From positions 1 to 8,303 of the forward strand of contig JAJRPW010000129.1 in the NCBI GenBank assembly GCA_024280585.1: a stretch of 8,303 nt of DNA, in the 5' to 3' direction. The DNA comes from Alphaproteobacteria bacterium (GTDB lineage: Bacteria > Pseudomonadota > Alphaproteobacteria > Rickettsiales > UBA6187). Under the pieces are notes generated by a model that did not search any database, was not told the origin of the DNA, and saw nothing but the letters and a program-made list of their open reading frames with translations. Of the stretch, positions 1 through 5,370 are shown one piece after another (within the stretch, counting starts at the first letter, position 1; every line of letters begins with the position of its first letter). Made by a program: the position numbers and the translations under genes.

Positions 1-390
1 AACTGCACTGCAAATGGCGAAGTTGTAAATGATAATCGCAAGGGGATTGCTCGCGAGTTGGCGCGCATAAATTTACCAATTAACGTGTATACTCAATGGT
101 ATTGGAAGATAGACTTACACAACTTAATGCACTTTCTGTTCTTACGTGCTGATTTACATGCACAATATGAGATTCGTGTTTTTGCACAGGCAATGCTTGA
201 TGTGGTAAAACGTTGGGTACCAACGACTTACAACGCGTTCTTAGACCATCGCGTCAATGCTACAACAATTTCCGGCAAGGGCATGGAGGTTGTGAAGAAA
301 AAGCTGCGTGGCCAGGAGGTTACGCAGGAAACTTCAGGTATGAGCAAAAGAGAGTGGCGCGAGTTGATGAATGAGCTTGAGGTTAGCTAG
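1..390 (+). CDS. thyX: Flavin-dependent thymidylate synthase ThyX, C-terminal part (5' end outside window)
   Basis: The frame is open from base 1 to the stop at 388-390, giving the last 129 residues of a protein that begins upstream. ThyX makes dTMP from dUMP using methylene-tetrahydrofolate, FAD and NADPH, in place of ThyA. Seen here: the family's conserved C-terminal half, with ARELARINLP followed by YTQWYWKIDLHNLMHFL and HAQYEIRVFA. The His-Asn/Arg-rich helices of this part contribute to the FAD and dUMP sites. The RHR...S motif that defines the family would lie upstream and is not visible. A TTG at 58 is an internal Leu codon, not a start, because family-conserved residues precede it. About half of a typical ThyX is present. 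The charged tail after about residue 85 is variable in the family. Identification is firm. Confidence 0.95.
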   Translation, partial: NCTANGEVVNDNRKGIARELARINLPINVYTQWYWKIDLHNLMHFLFLRADLHAQYEIRVFAQAMLDVVKRWVPTTYNAFLDHRVNATTISGKGMEVVKKKLRGQEVTQETSGMSKREWRELMNELEVS

Positions 391-438
391 CCACAGTTCC
401 GCTTTACACTTGCCCTTCACTGATTTAGACTATCTAGT

Positions 439-1131
439 ATGAACAATGAAGAAATCGGACAGTTACTCAGAGAAACAAGGCTTAACAAAGGCCTTAAGAT
501 TAATAATGCGGCCAAGGCCTTGAAAGTCCGTAAGGAATATTTGCGCGCGATAGAATCTGGCGACACCTCCGCCCTTACAAACGAGGTGTATTTAGCCGGT
601 TATATAAAAAGCTATGCAAAATGGCTCGGGCTTCGGAGCGATCAGGTAAAGCTGACAAAATCGAAAAAAGCGGCTAAATCCTCTTATGCAGAGATGTTTA
701 TAAAGCCGATATCGCTGACATATTTTAATGAAGAATCAATGCGTCCCGGGGCTAAAATAATATTAATATCAATACTGGCGACTGTAATTATATATGCGAG
801 TTGGTATAACTCTGAATATTCCGCAGCACCTGTTGCTATAAAACTTAATCTGCCGCAAGTTCGAGCTGCGCTGAATGATAAACCCGACTTCCAAAAACCA
901 GAAGCCCCGCAAAAACTGGTTTTAATGGCTAGTGATGATGTTTCTGTACAAATATCGAAGGCCAATGGCGAGGTGATTAATCACGAGATGAAGGCCGGTG
1001 ATGTTTATTTCGTTACGCTGGATAAAGGCATCTCCCTCACCTCCCCTACCCCGGAAAAACTGGAGGTTTTCAGCGATGACGCTTCGGGGAAATTCTTAGG
1101 CACACTTGGTAAGTTGGTCGCTGGGCGGTAG
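439..1131 (+). CDS. RodZ-like membrane protein with N-terminal HTH and periplasmic C-terminal domain
   Basis: 230 residues. Residues 4-70 form a RodZ-type Xre-like helix-turn-helix (IGQLLRETRLNKGLKI, then KEYLRAIESGD and YLAGYIKSYAKWLGL). A basic stretch (71-80) and a linker lead to one predicted transmembrane helix at about 106-121 (KIILISILATVIIYA). The C-terminal region, about 160-226 (LVLMASDDVSVQI ... GDVYFVTLDKGISLTSPTP), looks like the beta-rich DUF4115 domain found in RodZ proteins. In well-studied bacteria RodZ binds MreB through the HTH and helps set rod shape; a role in cell shape here is inferred from architecture alone. It is shorter than E. coli RodZ because the linker is compact. 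The ATG at 439 lies 48 bases after thyX with no clear Shine-Dalgarno, so the start rests on the match to the HTH beginning. Its stop is one base from the stop of the convergent gene. Confidence 0.82.
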   Translation: MNNEEIGQLLRETRLNKGLKINNAAKALKVRKEYLRAIESGDTSALTNEVYLAGYIKSYAKWLGLRSDQVKLTKSKKAAKSSYAEMFIKPISLTYFNEESMRPGAKIILISILATVIIYASWYNSEYSAAPVAIKLNLPQVRAALNDKPDFQKPEAPQKLVLMASDDVSVQISKANGEVINHEMKAGDVYFVTLDKGISLTSPTPEKLEVFSDDASGKFLGTLGKLVAGR

Positions 1132-1132
1132 G

Positions 1133-2149
1133 TTAGCGGGAACGGCCGGTTTCATCATATTGCTTGCGCATTTCCTGAGCGACCATAGTAAGACACATAC
1201 CAGTAGCACTAACAGCTGTTAACCACCCCCTTCCGGAAGCACCTCTATATGCTAATTTTACCTGGCTTTGAAACCCCTTATTTTGCACTAAGCCCACAAA
1301 ACCTTTCTCTTTAATCAAGCCTGCAAACCCTTTTACTTCTATTGAAGCACGAAACTCAGGATGACTCGTAAATGTATCAGCTATTGCCCCTCTTAGAGGC
1401 AAAGGATCATGATAACGCTGCATAGATGTCACAACACCCGAAAAAGGCGTCAAGGCTACATTTGTTGAAGTTGCAGCAAATGCTGATACACCTGCAACAG
1501 AAAGCTTCGCTGAAAGCGTAGGATTCTCTGGTAGTCTTTTATCAAGTTCTCTTTTAGTTAAAGCCATCGCAACCCAAAAGGGAGTTTGTCTAAACCCAAT
1601 AGTAGCAATAAACCCACGATTCACCTCCCTAACAAAACCTGATGATGTATTATTTTTCCAATAATGACCAAAAGAAGGGGTTGGCATGCCACTTTCTGGT
1701 TTATAGCTTTGCTTTGCTACCGCCATTCTTTCTGTTGACAGTATAAGACTATCTGCCACCAGACCATTTGCTACCGTAGCAACCATTTTTGTGCTCCCAA
1801 CACTAACTCCATCCGGACGATGATCCACAGCATATTGCGTAACAATCGGCAAAAAACCAATGCGTAGGGCAAATCGTGATAACTGCAATTTTACAATTTC
1901 TAATCCACCACTTAATAAAGGCTTATTCCAAACACCAGTTTGTAAATATGTTTGCAGTTTTTTTCCTACTGTATAAGGAGGTGTAACCGCTAATGCAGCA
2001 ACACCAGGAATCGCAAAATCTTTAGCTACACCAACAAAATCAACCCCTTTAACCCGCTCGCGCAAAGCTGCGCCTACACTTGAGAAAGATTGTCCTTGTT
2101 GCATTGGTGATTTGCCTTGCTGTTTATCCTGTGATCCGTATCCTGGCAT
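1133..2149 (-). CDS. Mitochondrial-carrier-family-like (SLC25-type) membrane protein, degenerate signature
   Basis: 338 residues, intact, ATG at 2147-2149 preceded by AAGGA seven bases upstream. I recognise no bacterial family by name, but the sequence divides into three carrier-like repeats. Each has a ten-residue block in the place of the MCF signature PxDxxKxRxQ: PPYTVGKKLQ (57-66), STERMAVAKQ (138-147) and PFSGVVTSMQ (235-244). Each is followed by a segment like the second half of a carrier repeat: RFALRIGFLP (92-101), NRGFIATIGFRQTPFWVA (177-194) and YRGASGRGWL (301-310). The stretch 178-244 reads most clearly as even helix, loop and next odd helix of a carrier. The Asp/Glu and Lys/Arg of the matrix salt-bridge network are mostly replaced in repeats 1 and 3. 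A polar Gln/Gly/Ser-rich extension (1-35) precedes repeat 1. Substrate is unknown. It could sit in the bacterial inner membrane or be exported to a host organelle, as described for Legionella LncP; both are inference. Divergent from pyrH. Confidence 0.6.
   Translation of the reverse strand: MPGYGSQDKQQGKSPMQQGQSFSSVGAALRERVKGVDFVGVAKDFAIPGVAALAVTPPYTVGKKLQTYLQTGVWNKPLLSGGLEIVKLQLSRFALRIGFLPIVTQYAVDHRPDGVSVGSTKMVATVANGLVADSLILSTERMAVAKQSYKPESGMPTPSFGHYWKNNTSSGFVREVNRGFIATIGFRQTPFWVAMALTKRELDKRLPENPTLSAKLSVAGVSAFAATSTNVALTPFSGVVTSMQRYHDPLPLRGAIADTFTSHPEFRASIEVKGFAGLIKEKGFVGLVQNKGFQSQVKLAYRGASGRGWLTAVSATGMCLTMVAQEMRKQYDETGRSR
1271..1333 (-). repeat. Diverged 27-bp tandem repeat inside the carrier-like gene
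   Basis: Residues 273-281 (KGFAGLIKE) and 282-290 (KGFVGLVQN), followed by a third KGF at 291-293, form two and a partial copies of a nine-residue unit. The matching DNA shows the same 27-base period with several substitutions. It lies where the third matrix-side loop of a carrier would be and lengthens that loop. Confidence 0.6.
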
Positions 2150-2194
2150 CTGTAATCCTTATTTAATCATTAAAATTTTTACGAACAGGGCTTA

Positions 2195-2210
2195 TATCAT
2201 TTATATGATA
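2195..2210. repeat. Small inverted repeat in the divergent intergenic region
   Basis: TATCAT and ATGATA (6-bp arms) flank a 4-base centre. It lies about 45 bases upstream of the minus-strand carrier-like gene. On that strand it is next to a possible but weak promoter (TTTATT, 17 bp, TATAAG). It could be an operator or chance in AT-rich DNA. Confidence 0.3.
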
Positions 2211-2231
2211 AATAATAAAGTACTTTTTTCA

Positions 2232-2251
2232 CATTTTGTCTTAACAAAATG
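2232..2251. promoter_or_regulatory. 8-bp inverted repeat over the -35 region of pyrH, possible operator
   Basis: CATTTTGT and ACAAAATG are perfect 8-bp arms around the 4-base centre CTTA. The palindrome covers the proposed -35 hexamer of the pyrH operon, a common position for a repressor site. No known regulator is recognised from the sequence, and no T-run follows that would suggest a terminator. Confidence 0.4.
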
Positions 2252-2264
2252 ACTAATATATATT
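2236..2264 (+). promoter_or_regulatory. Probable sigma-70 promoter of the pyrH-frr-uppS-cdsA-dxr operon
   Basis: TTGTCT at 2236-2241 and TATATT at 2259-2264 are 17 bases apart. This predicts a transcript start near 2271 and a leader of about 30 bases before the pyrH ATG. It is the only good hexamer pair seen in the divergent intergenic region on this strand. The genes downstream are close or overlapping and all point the same way. Confidence 0.55.
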
Positions 2265-2300
2265 ATGCTGCCCGTCTCAATAAATATTTATCGGATATAT

Positions 2301-3014
2301 ATGAAATATAAACGCATACTTTTAAAGGTCTCTGGCGAGGCATTAATGGGCAACCAGCAATTTGGCCACGACCCTGAGGCCGTCATTCGCATCTGCAATG
2401 ACATAAAACAAGTGCAGGACAAGGGCATAGAAGTGTGCCTGGTTGTTGGCGGCGGCAATATATATCGCGGCGCTTTCGCGGCTGAAGCTGGAATGGAGCG
2501 CGCCAGTGCTGATTATATGGGAATGCTGGCAACGGTTATAAACGCGCTTGCATTGCAAAATTGCCTGGATGGAATCGGCGTGCAAAGCCGTGTTTTATCA
2601 GCAATTCCAATGACTACCGTCTGCGAGCAATATATAAGACGGCGCGCGGTACGGCATATGGAAAAAGGCCGGGTTGTCATATTTGCGGCAGGAACCGGTA
2701 ATCCGTTTTTCACAACCGACACGGCGGGTGCTCTGCGCGCGGTCGAAATGGGCTGCGATGCCATATTTAAAGGCACACAGGTTGACGGGGTATATTCCGC
2801 CGATCCGAAGAAAGATAAGAAAGCAAAACGTTACGATGTTTTGACATATAAAGAAGTTTTAACCAAAGAATTAGAGGTTATGGACGCGGCGGCCATATCG
2901 CTGGCGAAAGAGAATAAAATACCGATATTGGTGTTTTCAATACAATCGAAAGGATCTTTTGCCAAAGCGGCAACCGGCGAAGGCACTTTCACGATAATAA
3001 GGGAGAAAAAATAA
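2301..3014 (+). CDS. pyrH: Uridylate kinase (UMP kinase)
   Basis: 237 residues, the usual size for bacterial PyrH, an amino-acid-kinase-fold enzyme that phosphorylates UMP to UDP with ATP in the cytoplasm. Visible motifs: KRILLKVSGEALMG (4-17) with the catalytic Lys and Gly loop, VVGGGNIYRG (48-57), DYMGMLATVINALALQ (71-86), the UMP-contacting TTDTAGALRA (138-147), and GTQVDGVYSADPK (158-170) for ATP binding. I chose the ATG at 2301 because it begins directly before the conserved KRILLKVSGEAL. An in-frame ATG at 2265 would add 12 residues that fit no family feature and would overlap the proposed transcript start. It is the first gene of the operon, and its stop shares one base with the frr start (TAATG). 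The family is usually regulated by GTP and UTP. Confidence 0.96.
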   Translation: MKYKRILLKVSGEALMGNQQFGHDPEAVIRICNDIKQVQDKGIEVCLVVGGGNIYRGAFAAEAGMERASADYMGMLATVINALALQNCLDGIGVQSRVLSAIPMTTVCEQYIRRRAVRHMEKGRVVIFAAGTGNPFFTTDTAGALRAVEMGCDAIFKGTQVDGVYSADPKKDKKAKRYDVLTYKEVLTKELEVMDAAAISLAKENKIPILVFSIQSKGSFAKAATGEGTFTIIREKK

Positions 3015-3571
3015 TGCCAGGTAAACTAATCAAAGACTTAAAACGGCGCATGGAAGGCGCGGCAAACGCATTTGAAAGCGACTTAAAAGGCCTTAGAACC
3101 GGCCGAGCTAGTGCAGGGTTATTGGACAGCGTTGTTGTCGAAGTTTATGGCAGCAAAATGCCGCTTAGCCAGGTTGCAACAGTCAGCGTTCCTGAGGCAA
3201 GGTTATTATCGGTGCAAGTTTGGGATCAGTCGAACGCAAAAGTCGTAGAAAAGGCTATAACCAATGCCGGGCTTGGGCTTAACCCCTCTTCCGATGGCGG
3301 ATCAATCAGAGTTCCCATTCCTGATTTGAGCGAGGAGAGGCGCAAGGAACTGGCTAAAATCGCGAGTGGGTATGCGGAAAAAGCCAGAGTTGCGATCCGT
3401 AATGTGCGCAGAGACGGCATGGATAATTTGAAAAAACTGGAAAAAGACGGAGACATGTCACAAGATGAGCAGCACACAAAAGGTGATGAAGTTCAAAAGC
3501 TTACCGACTCTTTTGTCAAAATGGTTGATGAAGCACTTTCCAAAAAGGAAAAAGATATAGTTGAGGTCTAA
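3014..3571 (+). CDS. frr: Ribosome recycling factor
   Basis: 185 residues, the standard length. With EF-G, Frr splits post-termination ribosomes from mRNA in the cytoplasm. Seen: the N-terminal helix with LKGLRTGRASAGLLD (24-38), the beta domain with VEVYGSKMPLSQVATVSVPE (41-60), the region ending GGSIRVPIPDLSEERRKEL, and the C-terminal helices with KARVAIRNVRRDGMDNLKKL and DEQHTKGDEVQKLTD. GGGAG eight bases upstream of the ATG is a good ribosome binding site, and the start overlaps the pyrH stop by one base, so translational coupling is likely. The stop is followed after only five bases by the left arm of the inverted-repeat unit that separates it from uppS. Confidence 0.97.
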   Translation: MPGKLIKDLKRRMEGAANAFESDLKGLRTGRASAGLLDSVVVEVYGSKMPLSQVATVSVPEARLLSVQVWDQSNAKVVEKAITNAGLGLNPSSDGGSIRVPIPDLSEERRKELAKIASGYAEKARVAIRNVRRDGMDNLKKLEKDGDMSQDEQHTKGDEVQKLTDSFVKMVDEALSKKEKDIVEV

Positions 3572-3576
3572 GTAAA

Positions 3577-3610
3577 CGTCATTGCGAGCGCAGCGCGGCA
3601 ATCCAAGGGC
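3577..3610 (+). repeat. Left 34-bp inverted-repeat arm
   Basis: It starts CGTCATTGCGAGCGCAGCG and ends CAATCCAAGGGC. Its last bases, AAGGG (3605-3609), sit six bases before the ATG at 3616 and can serve as the ribosome binding site of the nuclease gene, so the repeat appears to supply its translation signal. Confidence 0.85.
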
Positions 3611-3615
3611 AAAAT

Positions 3616-3912
3616 ATGAGACGTAAAAAACAACCGGCTATATACATAATGACCAACAAAGAAAATGGCACATTATATACTGGAGTTACCTCGCACATTG
3701 AAAAAAGAATATATGAGCACAAAAATAGCCTGGCAAAAGGATTTACCAGTAAATATACTTGTAAAACGCTTGTATATTATGAAATATTTGATGATATGGA
3801 AAATGCAATAAAAAGAGAAAAACAGCTAAAAGGCGGTTCGCGTAGAAAAAAACTGGATTTAATCAATAAATTAAATCCCCGTTGGGAAGATTTGTATTAT
3901 AGGTTAGCATAG
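3616..3912 (+). CDS. Small GIY-YIG domain nuclease (YhbQ/UPF0213-like)
   Basis: 98 residues, essentially one GIY-YIG domain. The GIY motif appears as AIYIM (8-12) and the YIG motif as YTGV (21-24). These are followed by the basic helix HIEKRIYEHK (27-36) with the likely catalytic Arg31. The C-terminal block has the metal-binding Glu in KREKQLKGGSRRKK (66-79) and ends with the family-typical NPRWEDLY (87-94). GIY-YIG enzymes cut DNA with one metal ion; the small stand-alone members are poorly understood. AAGGG six bases upstream is the likely ribosome binding site and belongs to the flanking repeat. Being bracketed by inverted repeats inside an otherwise tight housekeeping operon suggests it moves with, or acts on, these repeats. 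That link is inference. The family call is firm; the biological role is not. Confidence 0.88.
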   Translation: MRRKKQPAIYIMTNKENGTLYTGVTSHIEKRIYEHKNSLAKGFTSKYTCKTLVYYEIFDDMENAIKREKQLKGGSRRKKLDLINKLNPRWEDLYYRLA

Positions 3913-3916
3913 TTAC

Positions 3917-3950
3917 GCCCTTGGATTGCTTCGCTGCGCTCGCAATGACG
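3917..3950 (-). repeat. Right 34-bp inverted-repeat arm
   Basis: It starts GCCCTTGGATTGCTTCGCTG and is the reverse complement of the left arm except at two adjacent positions. It ends 30 bases before the uppS ATG. In the operon transcript the two arms could pair into a long stem enclosing the whole nuclease gene. Confidence 0.85.
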
Positions 3951-3980
3951 GAAAGTATCAGAATATAATAATTGGTTATC

Positions 3981-4697
3981 ATGCTATCTAAATCAATAAA
4001 AACAGACGCAGGAAAAATTCCCAGACATGTTGCAATCATCATGGATGGCAATGGGCGCTGGGCAAACAAGCGTAATCTGCCCAAAATAGCTGGCCATAAA
4101 AAAGGCGCGGAATCAGTTAAACAGACTATTGAATCCTGCCAGGAAAATGGCGTGGAATACTTGACTTTATATGCTTTTTCCTCCGAAAACTGGCAAAGAC
4201 CGGTTGACGAGGTTGAGGGGTTGATGGAATTGCTGCGCTTTTATTTGGGCAAAGAACTGAATAAGATCCATACAAATGGCGTTTGTTTGAAGATAATCGG
4301 GGATAGAAGTAAACTTTCCGATTCAATTAACAAACAAATTATGGGCGCTGAAAAACTGACTAAAAATAATACCAAACTAACTCTGATTATTGCGCTTAGC
4401 TATGGTTCACGCCAGGAAATCATCGAGGCCGTAAAGAGCATATGCGCTGCAAAATTAAAGCCAGAACAGATAAAAGAAGAGACTTTTGAAAAATATTTGT
4501 ATACATTCGGTATACCGCAACCTGATTTATTAATCAGAACCAGCGGCGAGCAGCGGCTGAGCAACTTTTTGCTGTGGCAGCTGGCTTATACGGAATTATT
4601 TTTTACAGATATTCTGTGGCCCGACTTTAAAAAAGAAAATTTTGTCGAAGCCATCGAAGAATTTGCAACAAGAGAGAGGCGTTATGGAACTTCCTAA
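3981..4697 (+). CDS. uppS: Undecaprenyl diphosphate synthase (cis-prenyltransferase)
   Basis: 238 residues. UppS extends farnesyl diphosphate with eight isopentenyl units to C55-PP, the lipid carrier for peptidoglycan and other surface polymers, at the cytoplasmic face of the membrane. Seen: HVAIIMDGNGRWA (16-28) with catalytic Asp22, the GHKKGA turn (38-43), LTLYAFSSENWQRP (61-74), and the IPP-binding LLIRTSGEQRLSNFLLWQ (183-200), followed by YTELFF and WPDF. I chose the ATG at 3981; a TTG nine bases earlier is possible but less likely. No Shine-Dalgarno is visible just upstream, probably because the inverted-repeat unit separated uppS from its former upstream neighbour. The product depends on isoprenoid units whose pathway includes Dxr, encoded two genes downstream. 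The 3' end overlaps cdsA by 14 bases. Confidence 0.95.
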   Translation: MLSKSIKTDAGKIPRHVAIIMDGNGRWANKRNLPKIAGHKKGAESVKQTIESCQENGVEYLTLYAFSSENWQRPVDEVEGLMELLRFYLGKELNKIHTNGVCLKIIGDRSKLSDSINKQIMGAEKLTKNNTKLTLIIALSYGSRQEIIEAVKSICAAKLKPEQIKEETFEKYLYTFGIPQPDLLIRTSGEQRLSNFLLWQLAYTELFFTDILWPDFKKENFVEAIEEFATRERRYGTS

Positions 4698-5370
4698 ATT
4701 GTCTGAAAATTTGCAGAAAAGAATACTATCCGCAGGAATTTTGATCCCTGTTGTGCTGGTCATCGCTGTTTTGGGTGGCAATTTATTCAATAGTTTCATT
4801 GTGTTAGCAGCGACTATTATGGCCTTTGAATGGAGCGGCATTATCACCTCCGGCAAGGAAAAATTAAAGGCAAAAGAGCAGAAATATTGGGAGTTTGGCG
4901 GCATTGCATATGTCACTATTTTCGCATCCTCACTCATGTATTTAAGAAGTGTCGAGGGCGGATTTGGTATAATATTACTGGTTTTATTGTTCGTTTGGGC
5001 AACTGATATTGCGGCATATTTCGCCGGGCGCATCATCGGCGGCCCTAAAATTTATACCAAAATCAGCCCTAATAAAACCTGGGCAGGGCTGGCAGGCGGC
5101 ATGCTTGCTGCCGGATTTGTCGGCGCCTTTGCATCAATATTCATCCATTCATTTGGATTTTTCTCGATGGTAATTATCGGCGCATTCTTGGCTATTATCG
5201 CACAAAGTGGCGATTTCCTTGAATCATGGGTGAAGCGAAAATTCGGCGTAAAAGACAGCGGTAGCATTATTCCAGGCCATGGCGGAATCATGGATCGGGT
5301 CGACGGGCTGGTCACTGTAGCCCCGGTTTTCGCCATTATTTCCTTGCTAAAAGGCGGTAATTTTTTCTAA
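4684..5370 (+). CDS. cdsA: Phosphatidate cytidylyltransferase (CDP-diacylglycerol synthase)
   Basis: 228 residues, shorter than the roughly 280 of E. coli CdsA; from memory, compact forms of about this size occur in Rickettsiales. The enzyme makes CDP-diacylglycerol from phosphatidate and CTP in the inner membrane, the branch point to phosphatidylethanolamine, phosphatidylglycerol and cardiolipin. About six or seven hydrophobic segments are visible (for example LSAGILIPVVLVIAVLG near the start). The CDS-family signature at 181-207 is complete, with SWVKRKFGVKDSGSIIPGHG followed by GIMDRVDG and including the metal-binding aspartates. The start at 4684 has GAGAGG four bases upstream; an in-frame TTG at 4642 would add 14 residues read from uppS coding sequence. 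It overlaps uppS by 14 bases, and its TAA shares one base with the dxr ATG, pointing to coupled translation. Confidence 0.95.
   Translation: MELPKLSENLQKRILSAGILIPVVLVIAVLGGNLFNSFIVLAATIMAFEWSGIITSGKEKLKAKEQKYWEFGGIAYVTIFASSLMYLRSVEGGFGIILLVLLFVWATDIAAYFAGRIIGGPKIYTKISPNKTWAGLAGGMLAAGFVGAFASIFIHSFGFFSMVIIGAFLAIIAQSGDFLESWVKRKFGVKDSGSIIPGHGGIMDRVDGLVTVAPVFAIISLLKGGNFF

Larger units (their letters stand above)
3577..3950. mobile_element. 374-bp inverted-repeat unit carrying a GIY-YIG gene, inserted between frr and uppS
   Basis: Two arms of 34 bases (3577-3610 and 3917-3950) are reverse complements at 32 of 34 positions; the two mismatches are adjacent, at 3596-3597. They bracket one ORF almost exactly: the left arm ends five bases before the ATG and the right arm begins four bases after the stop. 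Each arm is itself an imperfect palindrome (ATTGC ... GCAAT). The unit lies between two genes that are normally close neighbours, the usual sign of an insertion. No clear target duplication is visible at the edges. Arms of the type GTCATTGCGAG...GCAATCC are, to my knowledge, widespread bacterial repeats. Mobility is inferred. Confidence 0.65.

Noticed and set aside
684..965. 93-codon minus-strand reading frame inside the RodZ-like gene
   Set aside because: It is opposite the membrane and linker part of a plausible gene, with no ribosome binding site or motif of its own.
2265..2300. ATG start for pyrH at 2265
   Set aside because: It overlaps the proposed transcript start and adds 12 residues before the conserved KRILLKVSGEAL beginning.
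4642..4683. TTG start for cdsA at 4642
   Set aside because: It would overlap uppS by 56 bases and add residues read from uppS codons. The ATG at 4684 has GAGAGG four bases upstream.
4596..5036. 146-codon minus-strand reading frame inside cdsA/uppS
   Set aside because: It is antisense to two genes with complete family motifs and has no recognisable protein features.
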